A stretch of 64,000 bases of DNA from assembly GCA_015179125.1 (NCBI GenBank), contig WHVA01000028.1:186001-250000 (forward strand), in the 5' to 3' direction. This DNA comes from Gautieria morchelliformis. Taxonomy: Eukaryota > Basidiomycota > Agaricomycetes > Gomphales > Gomphaceae. A program made the translations under genes and the position numbers. Below, piece after piece: positions 1 through 9,374 of the stretch. How positions within the stretch are numbered: the first letter of the stretch is position 1; the number at the start of each line of letters is the position of its first letter. Below the pieces are notes generated by a model. The model had not been told where the DNA came from and made no database searches. It worked only from the letters and a program-made list of their open reading frames with translations.

Positions 1-1194
1 GACCGTAACGTCACCCATACCGACAGCTTGAGCAATAGACCCGTTCATCCCTTTTATGGGACGGGGAGCGATCGGGCTCAGCTTGGTAAAGTCGCTCCTG
101 CATGGCGTGCAGTGGATCGAAGTGCCGGAGTCAAGGAAGTGTGGGACGAGGTCGGTCGAGGCGAGGACGAGCTCTGGGATCGCAGCGTCGTGTCTGTGCG
201 TTATCCAGTCAACGCTGCAGGTGGCCTCCTTGTCCGTGCATGCGAGCGACCAGTCAGTGTCATAGAAGTGGTCGTCGGGTTGATAGAACGAGATAGGGTG
301 AGATGTGGTCGTCGGACATCTGGTGGCAGCAATGTTGGCAGTCTCACATTTGGGCTCCCCCACGACGTTGGTGACAGCAGCTAGGGCAGTATTCTCCTTC
401 TTAGCATGAGCACGGGGACCCCCACCCTCGTTGCCACCGCCGGGGCGCCAGCACTTCTCCTTCGAGTGGCCGGGCTTGTTACAGTTGGAGCAGATAACCC
501 TGGGTTTCTTAGTAGTGACAACAGCGAGAGCCTCTTCAGCGGCGGTAGCGTGGTTGGCGTGGCGGACCTTGGAGGCCTCGAAGCGCAGGCGTGCCTTGAG
601 GCCATCAAAGGATATACCGTCCTTGGTGGAGGTGAGTAGGCCCTTGAGTTGCTCACGGATGGGAGTGTAGAAGTCGTGGAAGAGAGCGTTGAGACATATC
701 ATGATCATCCAGTCGTCCTCTTTGATAGGGCCGGCCGCGAACATGTCCTTCATTATGTGTTCGAGCGCGAGGAGAGTCACGTCTATATCAATGCCAGGAG
801 AGAAACGCATGGTGAGGGCGCGCTTTAGCAAGGAGACTTGATGCATCGGGCCGAGTGTGGAGAATGAGTCGTGAATACAATGCCAGGCATCGGCGGCAGT
901 CGCGCAATTCGAGATGATGTGGTGAAGGGAGGAGTCCATCATCAGTTGTAACGTGAAAATGAGTGTGTTGTTTTTAGCAGTCCACAGCGCCTTCTCGGAC
1001 GGGAGAGAGTCGGGGGGAGAAGATGAGAAGGGGTCATTTTTGTCGATGTACTTCCAGAGACCGCTGGTAGTGAGAAGCGCTTTAGCCTCGCTAGCCCAGG
1101 AGTCGTAGTTCTCACCGCCTAGGAGTAACTTAGACATCTTGGGGCGGGCCCAGTTTTCGGGTATGAAGGAAGTAATGGAAGACGCGGCGGCCAT
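1..1194 (-). CDS. Ty1/copia retrotransposon gag-pol, 5' part, cut by window edge
   Basis: An uninterrupted minus-strand frame runs from an ATG at 1194 to the left edge (about 398 codons, no stop). The N-terminal half looks like copia GAG (motif NYDSWASEAKALL near residue 28, then a helical capsid-like stretch). A CCHC zinc knuckle, CSNCNKPGHSKEKC, lies around 448-490. Near the left edge the sequence LDSGTSIHCTP is the aspartic protease active site (DSG). The order GAG, CCHC, protease in one frame is that of Ty1/copia polyproteins; integrase and RT would lie beyond the window. The absence of stops or frameshifts suggests a young copy. I see no certain LTR to its right. Confidence 0.85.
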   Translation of the reverse strand, partial: MAAASSITSFIPENWARPKMSKLLLGGENYDSWASEAKALLTTSGLWKYIDKNDPFSSSPPDSLPSEKALWTAKNNTLIFTLQLMMDSSLHHIISNCATAADAWHCIHDSFSTLGPMHQVSLLKRALTMRFSPGIDIDVTLLALEHIMKDMFAAGPIKEDDWMIMICLNALFHDFYTPIREQLKGLLTSTKDGISFDGLKARLRFEASKVRHANHATAAEEALAVVTTKKPRVICSNCNKPGHSKEKCWRPGGGNEGGGPRAHAKKENTALAAVTNVVGEPKCETANIAATRCPTTTSHPISFYQPDDHFYDTDWSLACTDKEATCSVDWITHRHDAAIPELVLASTDLVPHFLDSGTSIHCTPCRSDFTKLSPIAPRPIKGMNGSIAQAVGMGDVTV

Positions 1195-1652
1195 TGTGAG
1201 GGAATAGAGTGGCAACGCGCATTAGGGACAAAAATTAAGGGTTCTCGGATCGAATTTGCACGGTGATGCTATAGATTGGTATCAGTAGTGCAACAGTTGG
1301 CCCATAACCTGTTGAATCTGCACTCTGATTAGCTCAGGCGTTCAGATGGACATGAACGACTATTTTATTGTTACCTGCACTCTGATTAGCTACAGTGCAG
1401 GTGATATGGCGTAAGTAAGGTAGACTGGTACTCGGAATAGGATGTTCTTACCTCAGGCGTTCAGATAGACATGAACGACTGAGGAAAGGAGGGACGGCGG
1501 GGTTAGAAACTGATAAGCCGACACGTATGTGGGTCTGTGTGGACCGTATGACATCGCAGTTCCAACAAGCGCCTCAGCCGAGGCAGCGGAAACGACGAAT
1601 CCATGGGCATCCGAGTCGTTAACTGACCTTAAGCACATAGACAGTGAGTGAA
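1195..1652. other. Non-coding stretch between copia element and VPS9
   Basis: No gene seen. It holds a broken direct repeat (1318-1486), described separately, and should include the copia leader and the VPS9 promoter. A small upstream VPS9 exon cannot be excluded. Confidence 0.4.
1318..1486. repeat. Broken direct repeat with a small hairpin
   Basis: CTGCACTCTGATTAGCT occurs at 1318 and 1375, and CAGGCGTTCAGAT followed by GACATGAACGACT occurs at about 1335 and 1454. In the first copy the two halves are joined; in the second they are separated by about 65 bp. CCTGCACT (1374) and AGTGCAGG (1394) form an 8-bp hairpin at the split point. This looks like a small duplication or insertion footprint. 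Confidence 0.6.
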
Positions 1653-4646
1653 ATGAACTACCGCACAAGTTTACACCCAACATCAACCCTGCCATTGTGG
1701 CCAGGTTTGCAACCACAGACTTCACAGCTACCCCTACCTCAAATTCTTCCACCAACGGCAGTTGTGTTAGATCCGTCAGTCCTAAACGAGCTCGACCCTC
1801 TGGCCACTGATCCTGTGCAGAAGAATGCTCGGGAAGCATGGGAGGGCGCTGAGAGCCATCCGCCTCCGGCCCAGGATCCATCGAACTCAAATGCAGCGAC
1901 TCCTATAGGGTCCATCCCCCCATCTTCCCCACTCCCGCGGAAAGATGGACCTCCATCTCTGCAATCCTCGCCACAAATCCCTGTATCTGCTCCGGCGACG
2001 TCCTCAACCTTCCCCTCACTTGCTTCTCTTGCTCGAACTCTAACCCGATCACCGAAGCGGTCCGTCACCCCCCCTCTTCCATTACCTCCTCGAACTTCCT
2101 CTTTGCATCATGCATACCACGCATCTCTTCCCTCCGTCCCTACAAATCTCATATCCTCTGCTTCTCCAACCACTGCAAGTCTCAGCGACCCAATATCACA
2201 GACTACCTCCGTCGTTGACGAACAAGGAAATAGTTCCCGCACGACTGTTTCCTCAGGCTCTGATGATGTTATAATCACAAGTTCTCCCAAGCCAGACGGC
2301 CAGTTTGATTTTCAAAAGTTCCTTGATCAAATGAAGACAAAAGGAGCCGATCCGATAGCAAAGTATCTGCGGAGGTGGGTCAAAGCTATTGTCGCTGCCG
2401 ATGGGAGAACGTTCTGAACATATAATATCGCAGTTTTCTTTCCAATTTCGCCAAGAAAACTTTTGCGGTGAACGACCAGATAAAAATTATACACGATTTC
2501 CTTGACGTGAGTATCTCTTTTCTGACCAATCGTATGTGTGTTGTGGACTACTTCTAGTTCATCTCGGACAAAATGCGTACAATGGAGGGCTCCCCTTGGC
2601 AAAATTCCAACACACAAAACTTTGATAATGCCATGGAAGCAATGGAGAAGCTTGTGATGAATAGGCTATATGAATTGTAAGCTTGAAGTCATCGCATTCT
2701 CAGCACCAGCCCAGTGTTTAAATGAATTTATTGACAGCACGTTCCAGCCTCTGCTTCCCCCATCGCAGCGCACTACTGATGATCTTGAGCGAGATCATGT
2801 CTTACGTCAACGTATTCTTCTCTTTGGTTGGTTACGGGAGGAACACCTGGACATTCCGATTGGGGGCGAAGGTGGGCCAGTAGGCAAGGAAGTCAATGGA
2901 TTCCTGCAATTCGCACAGCAAGGTACAACTTGCGATCATTTATAATTCAGGCCGTCTGATGCTGACGCATTGCTTTACTTTGCTAGAGCTGTTGAAGATC
3001 AACCACTACAAAGCGCCGCGTGACAAGCTAATATGCATTCTAAATTGCTGCAAGGTCATCTTCGGTACTCCATGACTCTTCTTTTCTGAAAGCCCCGCTG
3101 TGGCGCCATTTCCTGACCTACTCCCTTAATACTGTCTTGTCGCGGGCCGGTCACTCATACATGTTCTCACTTCAGGTTTGATTCGCCACTTGAAGCTGTC
3201 TGAAGGGGCAGACTCTTTCATCCCCATCCTCATTTTCGTGGTCCTCAAAGCAAACCCTGAACATTTACTGAGTAACGTGGAGTCAGCCCCTAGTATATGT
3301 TATCGTGTCCCTGTTCTGATAGTGGCTTCAGATACATCAATCGCTTCCGGAACCCAAGCAGACTGCAAAGCGAGGCAGGGTATTACTTGTCCAGTTTGGT
3401 AGGTATTACTTTTTTTTCTGAATTATGACCATTTCTTAGGGACATGTTCAGATGGGCGCAGTGTCTTTCATCGAAACTATGGATCATTCGTCCCTGTCAA
3501 ATATCTCGCAGGAAGAATTTGAAAGGTGTATAATCCGATCTGACGTGTCGTGCTCCTTGCTTAATTTGTTTTAACTTTAGGAACGTCGAAGCTGCCATCG
3601 AAACGCTCCCTATGGCGCGTACTCCGTTATCGCCTAGTAACATCCGGCCACAGACTCCACGAACACCGAACCTCACCGGTTCACCCATTCCGACGCCGCC
3701 AGTGCTACGTCCAGCAATATCGCCTCTGGCTGGTGAAGAGGCTGCACGACCCCTATCTCTTCCAATGCCATCCTCCGCCTCAGATGTAGCTGCTAATCCT
3801 GAGCATCCAGATTCTTTACAAGTGTCCCTCGCGGAAGATACTCGTCGTTTCTTCCAACGAACTTCGGATACTATCTCGAAACCGCTCGTGGCGATCGGGC
3901 GTATTTTCAGCGATGTATTAGACGAGACCGGAATCGCTGGCCAGCAAGGTAACAAAGAGAGTGATCGGAGAGTAGGATGGCGGGATCTCCCTGGCCCCTT
4001 TGCACCCCTCAGTGTTGGAAATGTGCAGCAAGATAGCCCGGAGTCTCCGGTTCCACATTGGTCCCATCCTGACCAGATAAGACGGGCTGATGCTATACAA
4101 CAAGCACCTCACACGCCATTGGGCGACAGTAGCTGCCAGCCAGCTATACAGACACCTTACAAGCCACGGGTTAGGCCAGCTTATTCGAATTCCCCAGCAC
4201 GTTCATATACGGGATCGTCGCCAGGGACCGACTATACACCAACTTCTCGTGGTCAGTCGGCGATGAATCAGCCAATAGCCTTAGGAGAGTCGCTGCCTTA
4301 CCGGCAGCCACCCACACCGGCGCCAGACGCGGTTCCTGCACAACGTCTTCCAATACCAAGCCCGCATCCGTCGCGCAACCCAACACCCACGTTGGACCTG
4401 GGCGCGCTTCAAGACGAAATTGATCGGGCACATTTAGCGGCGCAAGATGCGGCGCGGGCTACATTGATGCAGATATTCCCAACGGTAGACCGGGATGTGG
4501 CAGAGATGGTATTGGAGGCCAATGATGGTGATCTGGGGCGAAGTATAGAGGGATTGCTCGAGATAAGCGGAGGTGGATCTCAAGCTGTAGTACATTACAC
4601 CCGTTTGCAGTACCTAAGGCGCGCGTCGGATTTGCTTCCGTTTTAG
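1653..4646 (+). CDS. VPS9: VPS9-type Rab5 guanine nucleotide exchange factor (VPS9 + CUE domains)
   Basis: Predicted exchange factor for the endosomal Rab5 family (Vps21), acting in Golgi/plasma-membrane to vacuole sorting. Nine exons fit: 1653-2374, 2434-2506, 2558-2676, 2738-2922, 2987-3064, 3176-3281, 3332-3398, 3452-3525, 3581-4646. The N-terminus is a Ser/Pro-rich linker. The helical bundle begins near FDFQKFLDQMKTKGADP. The catalytic VPS9 core contains GADSFIPILIFVVLKANPEH, then EYINRFRNPSRL and SEAGYYLSSL, including the conserved Asp and Tyr. After a long Pro-rich linker, the C-terminus is a ubiquitin-binding CUE domain (LMQIFPTVDRDV ... LLEIS). Domain order matches fungal Vps9. The start is uncertain: 1653 is the first ATG in frame, but a small upstream exon is possible. 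Confidence 0.92.
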
Positions 4647-5129
4647 CGCGCAAACTTTGAACAACGATATCTTGCTTGATATCGCTCCGATTCGCTTGAA
4701 ATTTCATATCTGAAGCTATGTGGACCATAGCTAGGGCATAGAACTAAAAAATCCAAATAAAACAAGCATTTTTTATTTTGCATTTTGGGTGCTGAGGGGG
4801 AACAATGTCAAGCTTAGCTTACTGTATGTAGTTCAATGCAGGTTTTAATTTTGTTTGCTACTTTGTACTAATGGTGAGAACCCACTACAGGAGAATCTCC
4901 AGAAGAGGGTGTCATAGGATTGGAGAGGAAGGGCTTAGCTTCTTCTGACATTGGATCAGTGAGATCTGATGGTAGGTGTTCATTCTCGATGTCGGATTTC
5001 CTCCTGTGTAGCATAAGCCCCGAAATCTTTGATCCCTTCTGCACCGAGTGCCAATGCACCATAAGGCAACTTCGCCGATCCTGACACGTTCTTGAGCTCG
5101 GAAACTGCGGGGGCGCACGCGTATGCGGT
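4647..5129. other. 3' flank of VPS9, AT-rich then GC-rich
   Basis: No gene seen. It contains the VPS9 3' UTR (AATAAA-like at about 4756) and grades into the G-rich repeat at 5130. Confidence 0.4.
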
Positions 5130-5625
5130 GGGGTGAGGGCGCGGAGGTGCTGGGGTGGGCGAGCTGGTGTAGGAGGACGGGGTGGTGGGGGAGCGGGCGG
5201 CGGGTGCGGGTGCGGGTGCAGGTGCGGGTGCGGGTGTGGGTGTGGGTGCGGGTGTGGGTGCGGGTGCAGGTGTGGGTGTGGGTGTGGGTGTGGGTGTGGG
5301 TGTGGGTGTGGGTGTGGGTGTGGGTGTGGGTGTGGGTGTGGGTGTGGGTGTGGGTGTGGGTGCGGGTGCAGGTGTGGGTGCAGGTGTGGGTGTGGGTGTG
5401 GGTGCAGGTGCGGGTGTGGGTGTGGGTGTGGGTGCGGGTGTGGGTGTGGGTGTGGGTGTGGGTGTGGGTGTGGGTGTGGGTGTGGGTGCAGGTGTGGGTA
5501 CGGGTGCGGATGCGGGTGCAGGTATGGGTGCAGGTGTGGGTGCGGGTGCGGGTGCAGGTGCAGGTGTGGGTGCGGGTGCGGGTGCGGGTGCGGGTGCAGG
5601 TGCGGGTGCGGGTGTGGGTGTGTAG
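5130..5625. repeat. G-rich hexamer array I, (GGGTGY) repeats
   Basis: More than 60 units of GGGTGT, GGGTGC and GCAGGT, preceded by a unique G-rich leader (about 5130-5205) that recurs inside array II. A 6-bp period leaves all frames open and encodes only dipeptide runs (His-Pro, Thr/Ala-Pro, Gly-Val/Ala), so I treat it as a minisatellite, not a gene. Runs of GGG every 6 nt could form G-quadruplexes. Confidence 0.9.
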
Positions 5626-5639
5626 GGGAACAGCTGTTC

Positions 5640-7120
5640 AACCAGCCAAGGAAGGCTGCTCAACCAGCCCTAGTCTTTTCTTTTTGTCTTGACAACATGT
5701 AAAAACACATTTGAGGAATTAACAGTATCTGTATGCTGTTAATATAACTGGGGAAAGGCTTTTCAAACATTCCTCTAGTTAACTCATATTTTTCCTTATT
5801 TTTCCAAAGTCTCCATGGCTCAAACTACCATTTTTCTGTCATTACAGAGTTGTGGATCCTCTAGCACCCACAACTCTGTTCTCGGCGCTCTATTTCAAAC
5901 TCCGCCGGGCACCTCGGCGGTGGCCGCATTTTCGGACTTATGGTCACCCAAGCACCCACAAGTCCGGCAGGATGGCTCACTCAGTATTTCCAGCTGAGTC
6001 CCAAACAGTTGCTATATGCAGGGCTTCACCAAACAATGGGGATCATGGTCAGTCATGACAACTGGGCTGTACCAGGCTATGCCCAGCTGTGCTAAGCAGT
6101 GCTCTTAGTAATCATGGCTACAGAGCGCTAATTGGCTCAGAACTGCTTACTCAGCTTCTGAGTGCCAAATACATGGTTATCTGGAGATACAGCCTCAATG
6201 ACTCAACCAATCCAGGCACAACTTGGTGAGTCAGGAGTACATGACTCAGCCAAGCTGTGCTATGGCACATGACCCTTTTCAGTGAGTCATTCCTGACAAA
6301 TCAAGCTCTGATTGGTAGGAAGCATGGTAGAGTCCCCTGGAAACAGCCAGTTTCTTCCAACCCTTTCTTCCATCTTCCACAAGCTTCTTCCCCAATTCCA
6401 TTAATAGATAGAAGGTTCTACCTGCTTAAAGCTCCTGTACATTACAATATAAAAGGAGGCCCTTTGCCTGCCCTTTGAGCAATCAATCTACCCATCTTCT
6501 ATCCTACACAGCTTGTGTGACTTGCACATCTTATCTAAGTTCCTAACCCGAACTAGAATACTACTCTTGCTTAGAGTAACTATTCTTAGTTAAGTAGTTG
6601 CTTTACTGCTTAGCCACTTAGCCTAACACGCTGGGTGAAACTCTACAGAGTGAGGTTGGCAATTGATTTTCTTGTCAATTAGCACTCCAATACCCGAGAC
6701 GAGCTGTTCAGTTGATTTTCCTGTTCAGTGACTTTCACAAGTCAAGTCAAGTTGTGCGCGAAAGCCACTTCACATTACTCTCTCGTTATTGCAGTGCATT
6801 GACGTTGGTCGACCCAATCCACTTACAAACTCTCCTGCGGAGCCTATTCCCTCTTTATTAAAAGGAATACTCTTGGACCCCAATAGTGTCCTTGAACCTA
6901 CACACGCTTTTAGTTTATTGTTCAGTGCAGCTAAGAAACGCATTGCCTTCTACCTGTAATAACTTGGACTAGTTATTACACAGATTGCAACCAAGGTACA
7001 AATATTAAATTATTTCCGGAGTTGTGCTGCTGCATTGAATTGGCATTCTACTAGTCATGTAAACGACATGTTCTGATAGACAGAGGCGTTAGCAATAACA
7101 CCAAAGTCTTGAAGGGTTCC
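5640..7120. other. Non-coding, LTR-like segment between the two G-rich arrays
   Basis: No credible gene. The 5650-7000 stretch has a promoter-like organisation: TATAAAAGGA at about 6449, a pyrimidine-rich leader, and TGT near the left end with TTATTACA near the right. This resembles a solo LTR of about 1.2-1.3 kb. I could not find a convincing target-site duplication, so the boundaries are a guess. Confidence 0.3.
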
Positions 7121-7124
7121 AAAA

Positions 7125-7665
7125 CAGGGTGCGGGTGCGGGTGTGGGTGCAGGTGCAGGTGTGGGTGCAGGTGCAGGTGTGGGTGTGGGTGAGGGTGTGG
7201 GTGTGGGTGCGGGTGCGGGTGCGGGTGCAGGTGCGGGTGCGGGTGCGGGTGCGGGTGCAGGTGTGGGTGCAGGTGTGGGTGCGGGTGCGGGGGCAGGTAG
7301 GGGTGCAGGTGCAAGTACGGGTGCAGATGCGGGTGCAGGTGCCGGTGCCGGTGCCGGTGCAGGTGCGGGTGCAGGTGTGGGTGCAGGTGCGGGTGCAGGT
7401 GCAGGTGCGGGTGCAGGGACGGGTTGGGTGGCAATGCGAAGGACGTGGGGGCGGAGGTGGGCAAGCTGGTGTAGGAGGATGGGGTGGCGGGGAAGCGGGC
7501 GGCGGCGGGTGCGGGTGCGGGTGGGTGCAGGTGCGGGTGTGGGTGTGGGGGCAGGTACGGGTGCAGGTGCAAGTACGGGTGCAGATGCGGGTGCAGGTGC
7601 AGGTGCGGGTGCGGGTGCGGGTGCAGGTACGGGTGCAGGTACGGGTGCAGGTGCGAGTGTGATTG
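7125..7665. repeat. G-rich hexamer array II, (GGGTGY) repeats in two blocks
   Basis: Two blocks of the same hexamer family, 7125-7420 and 7498-7665, separated by about 75 bp of unique G-rich sequence that repeats the leader of array I (shared words GAGCTGGTGTAGGAGGA / CAAGCTGGTGTAGGAGGA). The second block plus leader is therefore a copy of array I. Confidence 0.88.
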
Positions 7666-8283
7666 CAGCACGGACGACACGGAGCTCATCGTGAGGAGAC
7701 TGGGCATACGGTTAGCAGGGTGCGGGGGCGTCGACACACCTTGACACGCAGGGGACTCCACGCAGGGGACATGGGGGATACCTGCCCAAACGGCAGCCGG
7801 TAGAGGGATGGGAGCACGGACGTGACACGACTGGGCTGGCGGCCCTCGAGGCGTGCGAGGGCGTCGCCGCGGTTGGTGTTGCGGTAGCGCGTGGAGGCGC
7901 GGGACGTGGCGGTGGTCATCGCGAGGGTGTTGATGGTAGGAGTGATGGAGCCGCAGTCGGTTGGGGTGCGGGTGGATGACAGGAAGGAACTGCTCGTGCT
8001 TGTACGAGTAGAAGGGGCACTTCAAGTCACAATGGTGGACTTGTAGTTGGGACGCGTGACAGCCCTTTCAGCGAGGATGTAAAGTAAGCATAAGTAGCAA
8101 ACTCACCAATAAAAATGGGATAGTGGCCATTCGACACCTGAAAATTACACTTGAGTTGGGGTTCAGCATTGGGAGTAAGGGTGCAAATGCTGTCGCACGA
8201 TTCATGTCATAGAATTCTTGGTCAGGGTGTGTGTTTCGGGAACATCCGTTCTCCTTGTATGTACTACCCACACCATCGCTCAT
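7666..8283. other. No gene recognised between array II and transposase remnant
   Basis: GC-rich to 8000, then ordinary. Long minus-strand frames here continue the His-Pro frame of array II and show no domain. Confidence 0.35.
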
Positions 8284-9125
8284 ATGCCTCGCCCTGGCAA
8301 CCCTAAACCTGTTCGTCACATGTACAGCAAGGATCTGCGGGATCGCGTTATACACCAAAAATTCAAGCTCAACAAGACATCAACCAATATTGCAATTGAC
8401 CTCGATATGTCACTACATGTAGTTCAACGCACAATCAAACTCTGGCGGGATGTTGGAGACGTCGTGGCAGAGCCAAAGCGGCTATCTCATGGGTCAAAAA
8501 TGACCTCAGCTCAGAGTGAAGTAAGTAATTCATGTCTGTGTTTAGCTGTAGCTTATTTTATTTTATAACAGTTTCTTCTTGCGCTTCTTGAACGCTCGCC
8601 CGATCTTTACCTCGATGAGCTTGTTGAAGAGCTAGAGGTGCAGCAGGGTATTTTAGTAAGTATATCAACTGTCTGGAGGACGCTTTGACATCTTGGCTTG
8701 CAAAGAAAGAAAGTGAGTCATTAAATCCTCGAAGAATGACAACCTTTATATTTGTCTCCAATCCAGCTTTCACGGGCAGCCGCAGAGTGCTGTGAAGCCT
8801 CGCGGACTGCTTTCCAGTTTCGTATTGGTAGTGAACCACCGGACCGTTTGGTTTTCACAGATGAAAGCACAATTGACCTTCGCACAACGTATAGACTAAT
8901 GGGATGGGCATACAAGGGATGTAGGCTCGAGTGTGAGCACATTTCCAAAGGGGCGAAAGGTAACGATTTGTGCACGGGCCTCCATTATTGTATCGCTAAT
9001 ATCCACTCAGATTTTCAATCCTTCCGGCGCTCTCACAAGATGGAATCATCTATAGCCATATCACATTAGGGGCATACGACGGTCCAGAGTTCCTTGGGTT
9101 TCTGAAGGGCCTTTTAGAGGTAATG
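8284..9125 (+). pseudogene. Tc1/IS630-type DDE transposase, truncated
   Basis: Starts MPRPGNPKPVRH and has a homeodomain-like N-terminal part (YSKDLRDRVIHQ ... TSTNIAIDLDMS), then YLDELVEELEVQQG and ISTVWRTL, a stop (TGA where family members usually have Arg, probably CGA to TGA at 8686-8690), then LSRAAAECCEASRTAF, the first catalytic Asp in VFTDEST, and a final exon FSILPALSQDGIIYS ... FLGFLKGLLE. Introns fit near 8521-8570, 8710-8766 and 8961-9009. The frame ends where the gypsy LTR begins at 9126, so the second Asp and last Asp/Glu are missing. Dead copy: internal stop plus truncation. Confidence 0.85.
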
Positions 9126-9338
9126 TGTAAAGATGTCTATCTTAAATCTTAAGTCACAAGAGCACGACAGAACTTGACCAATGTGTGGTATTCTGATGCT
9201 ACGTAGTGACAGTGTAAGGGTAAGATGCGATGTGGACCGCTGGCCGGTTCCCACGCATAAACTATACAGTGGGTCCCTAAGGGGCCCACTGGGATTATGT
9301 AATAACTAATGTACATGTAGATACATGGGTTATTTACA
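9126..9338 (-). repeat. 3' LTR of gypsy element
   Basis: Begins TGTAAAGATGTCT and ends GGGTTATTTACA on the plus strand; near-identical to 16497-16708. Inserted directly behind the last codons of the Tc1 remnant. Confidence 0.93.
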
Positions 9339-9350
9339 CCCTCCCCCTCT
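9339..9350 (-). promoter_or_regulatory. Polypurine tract of gypsy element
   Basis: On the minus strand AGAGGGGGAGGG abuts the TG of the 3' LTR, the expected place for the plus-strand DNA primer of reverse transcription. Confidence 0.8.
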
Positions 9351-9374
9351 ATAGACAACTATAGGGGTTAACTA

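Noticed and set aside
1261..1300. TGGTATCAGTAGTG as a tRNA-Met primer-binding site for the copia element
   Set aside because: It lies on the plus strand, while the element reads on the minus strand.
4868..5641. Long minus-strand frames rich in His-Pro or Thr/Ala-Pro dipeptides
   Set aside because: A 6-bp repeat with no stop triplet keeps all frames open; no start context, no flanking domain, and the same is seen on both strands.
5640..7050. Full LTR retrotransposon between the G-rich arrays
   Set aside because: No gag or pol sequence and no second LTR; only a weak solo-LTR call can be made.
7051..8025. 324-codon minus-strand frame over array II
   Set aside because: Same hexamer artefact; the non-repeat part has no domain and no splice logic.
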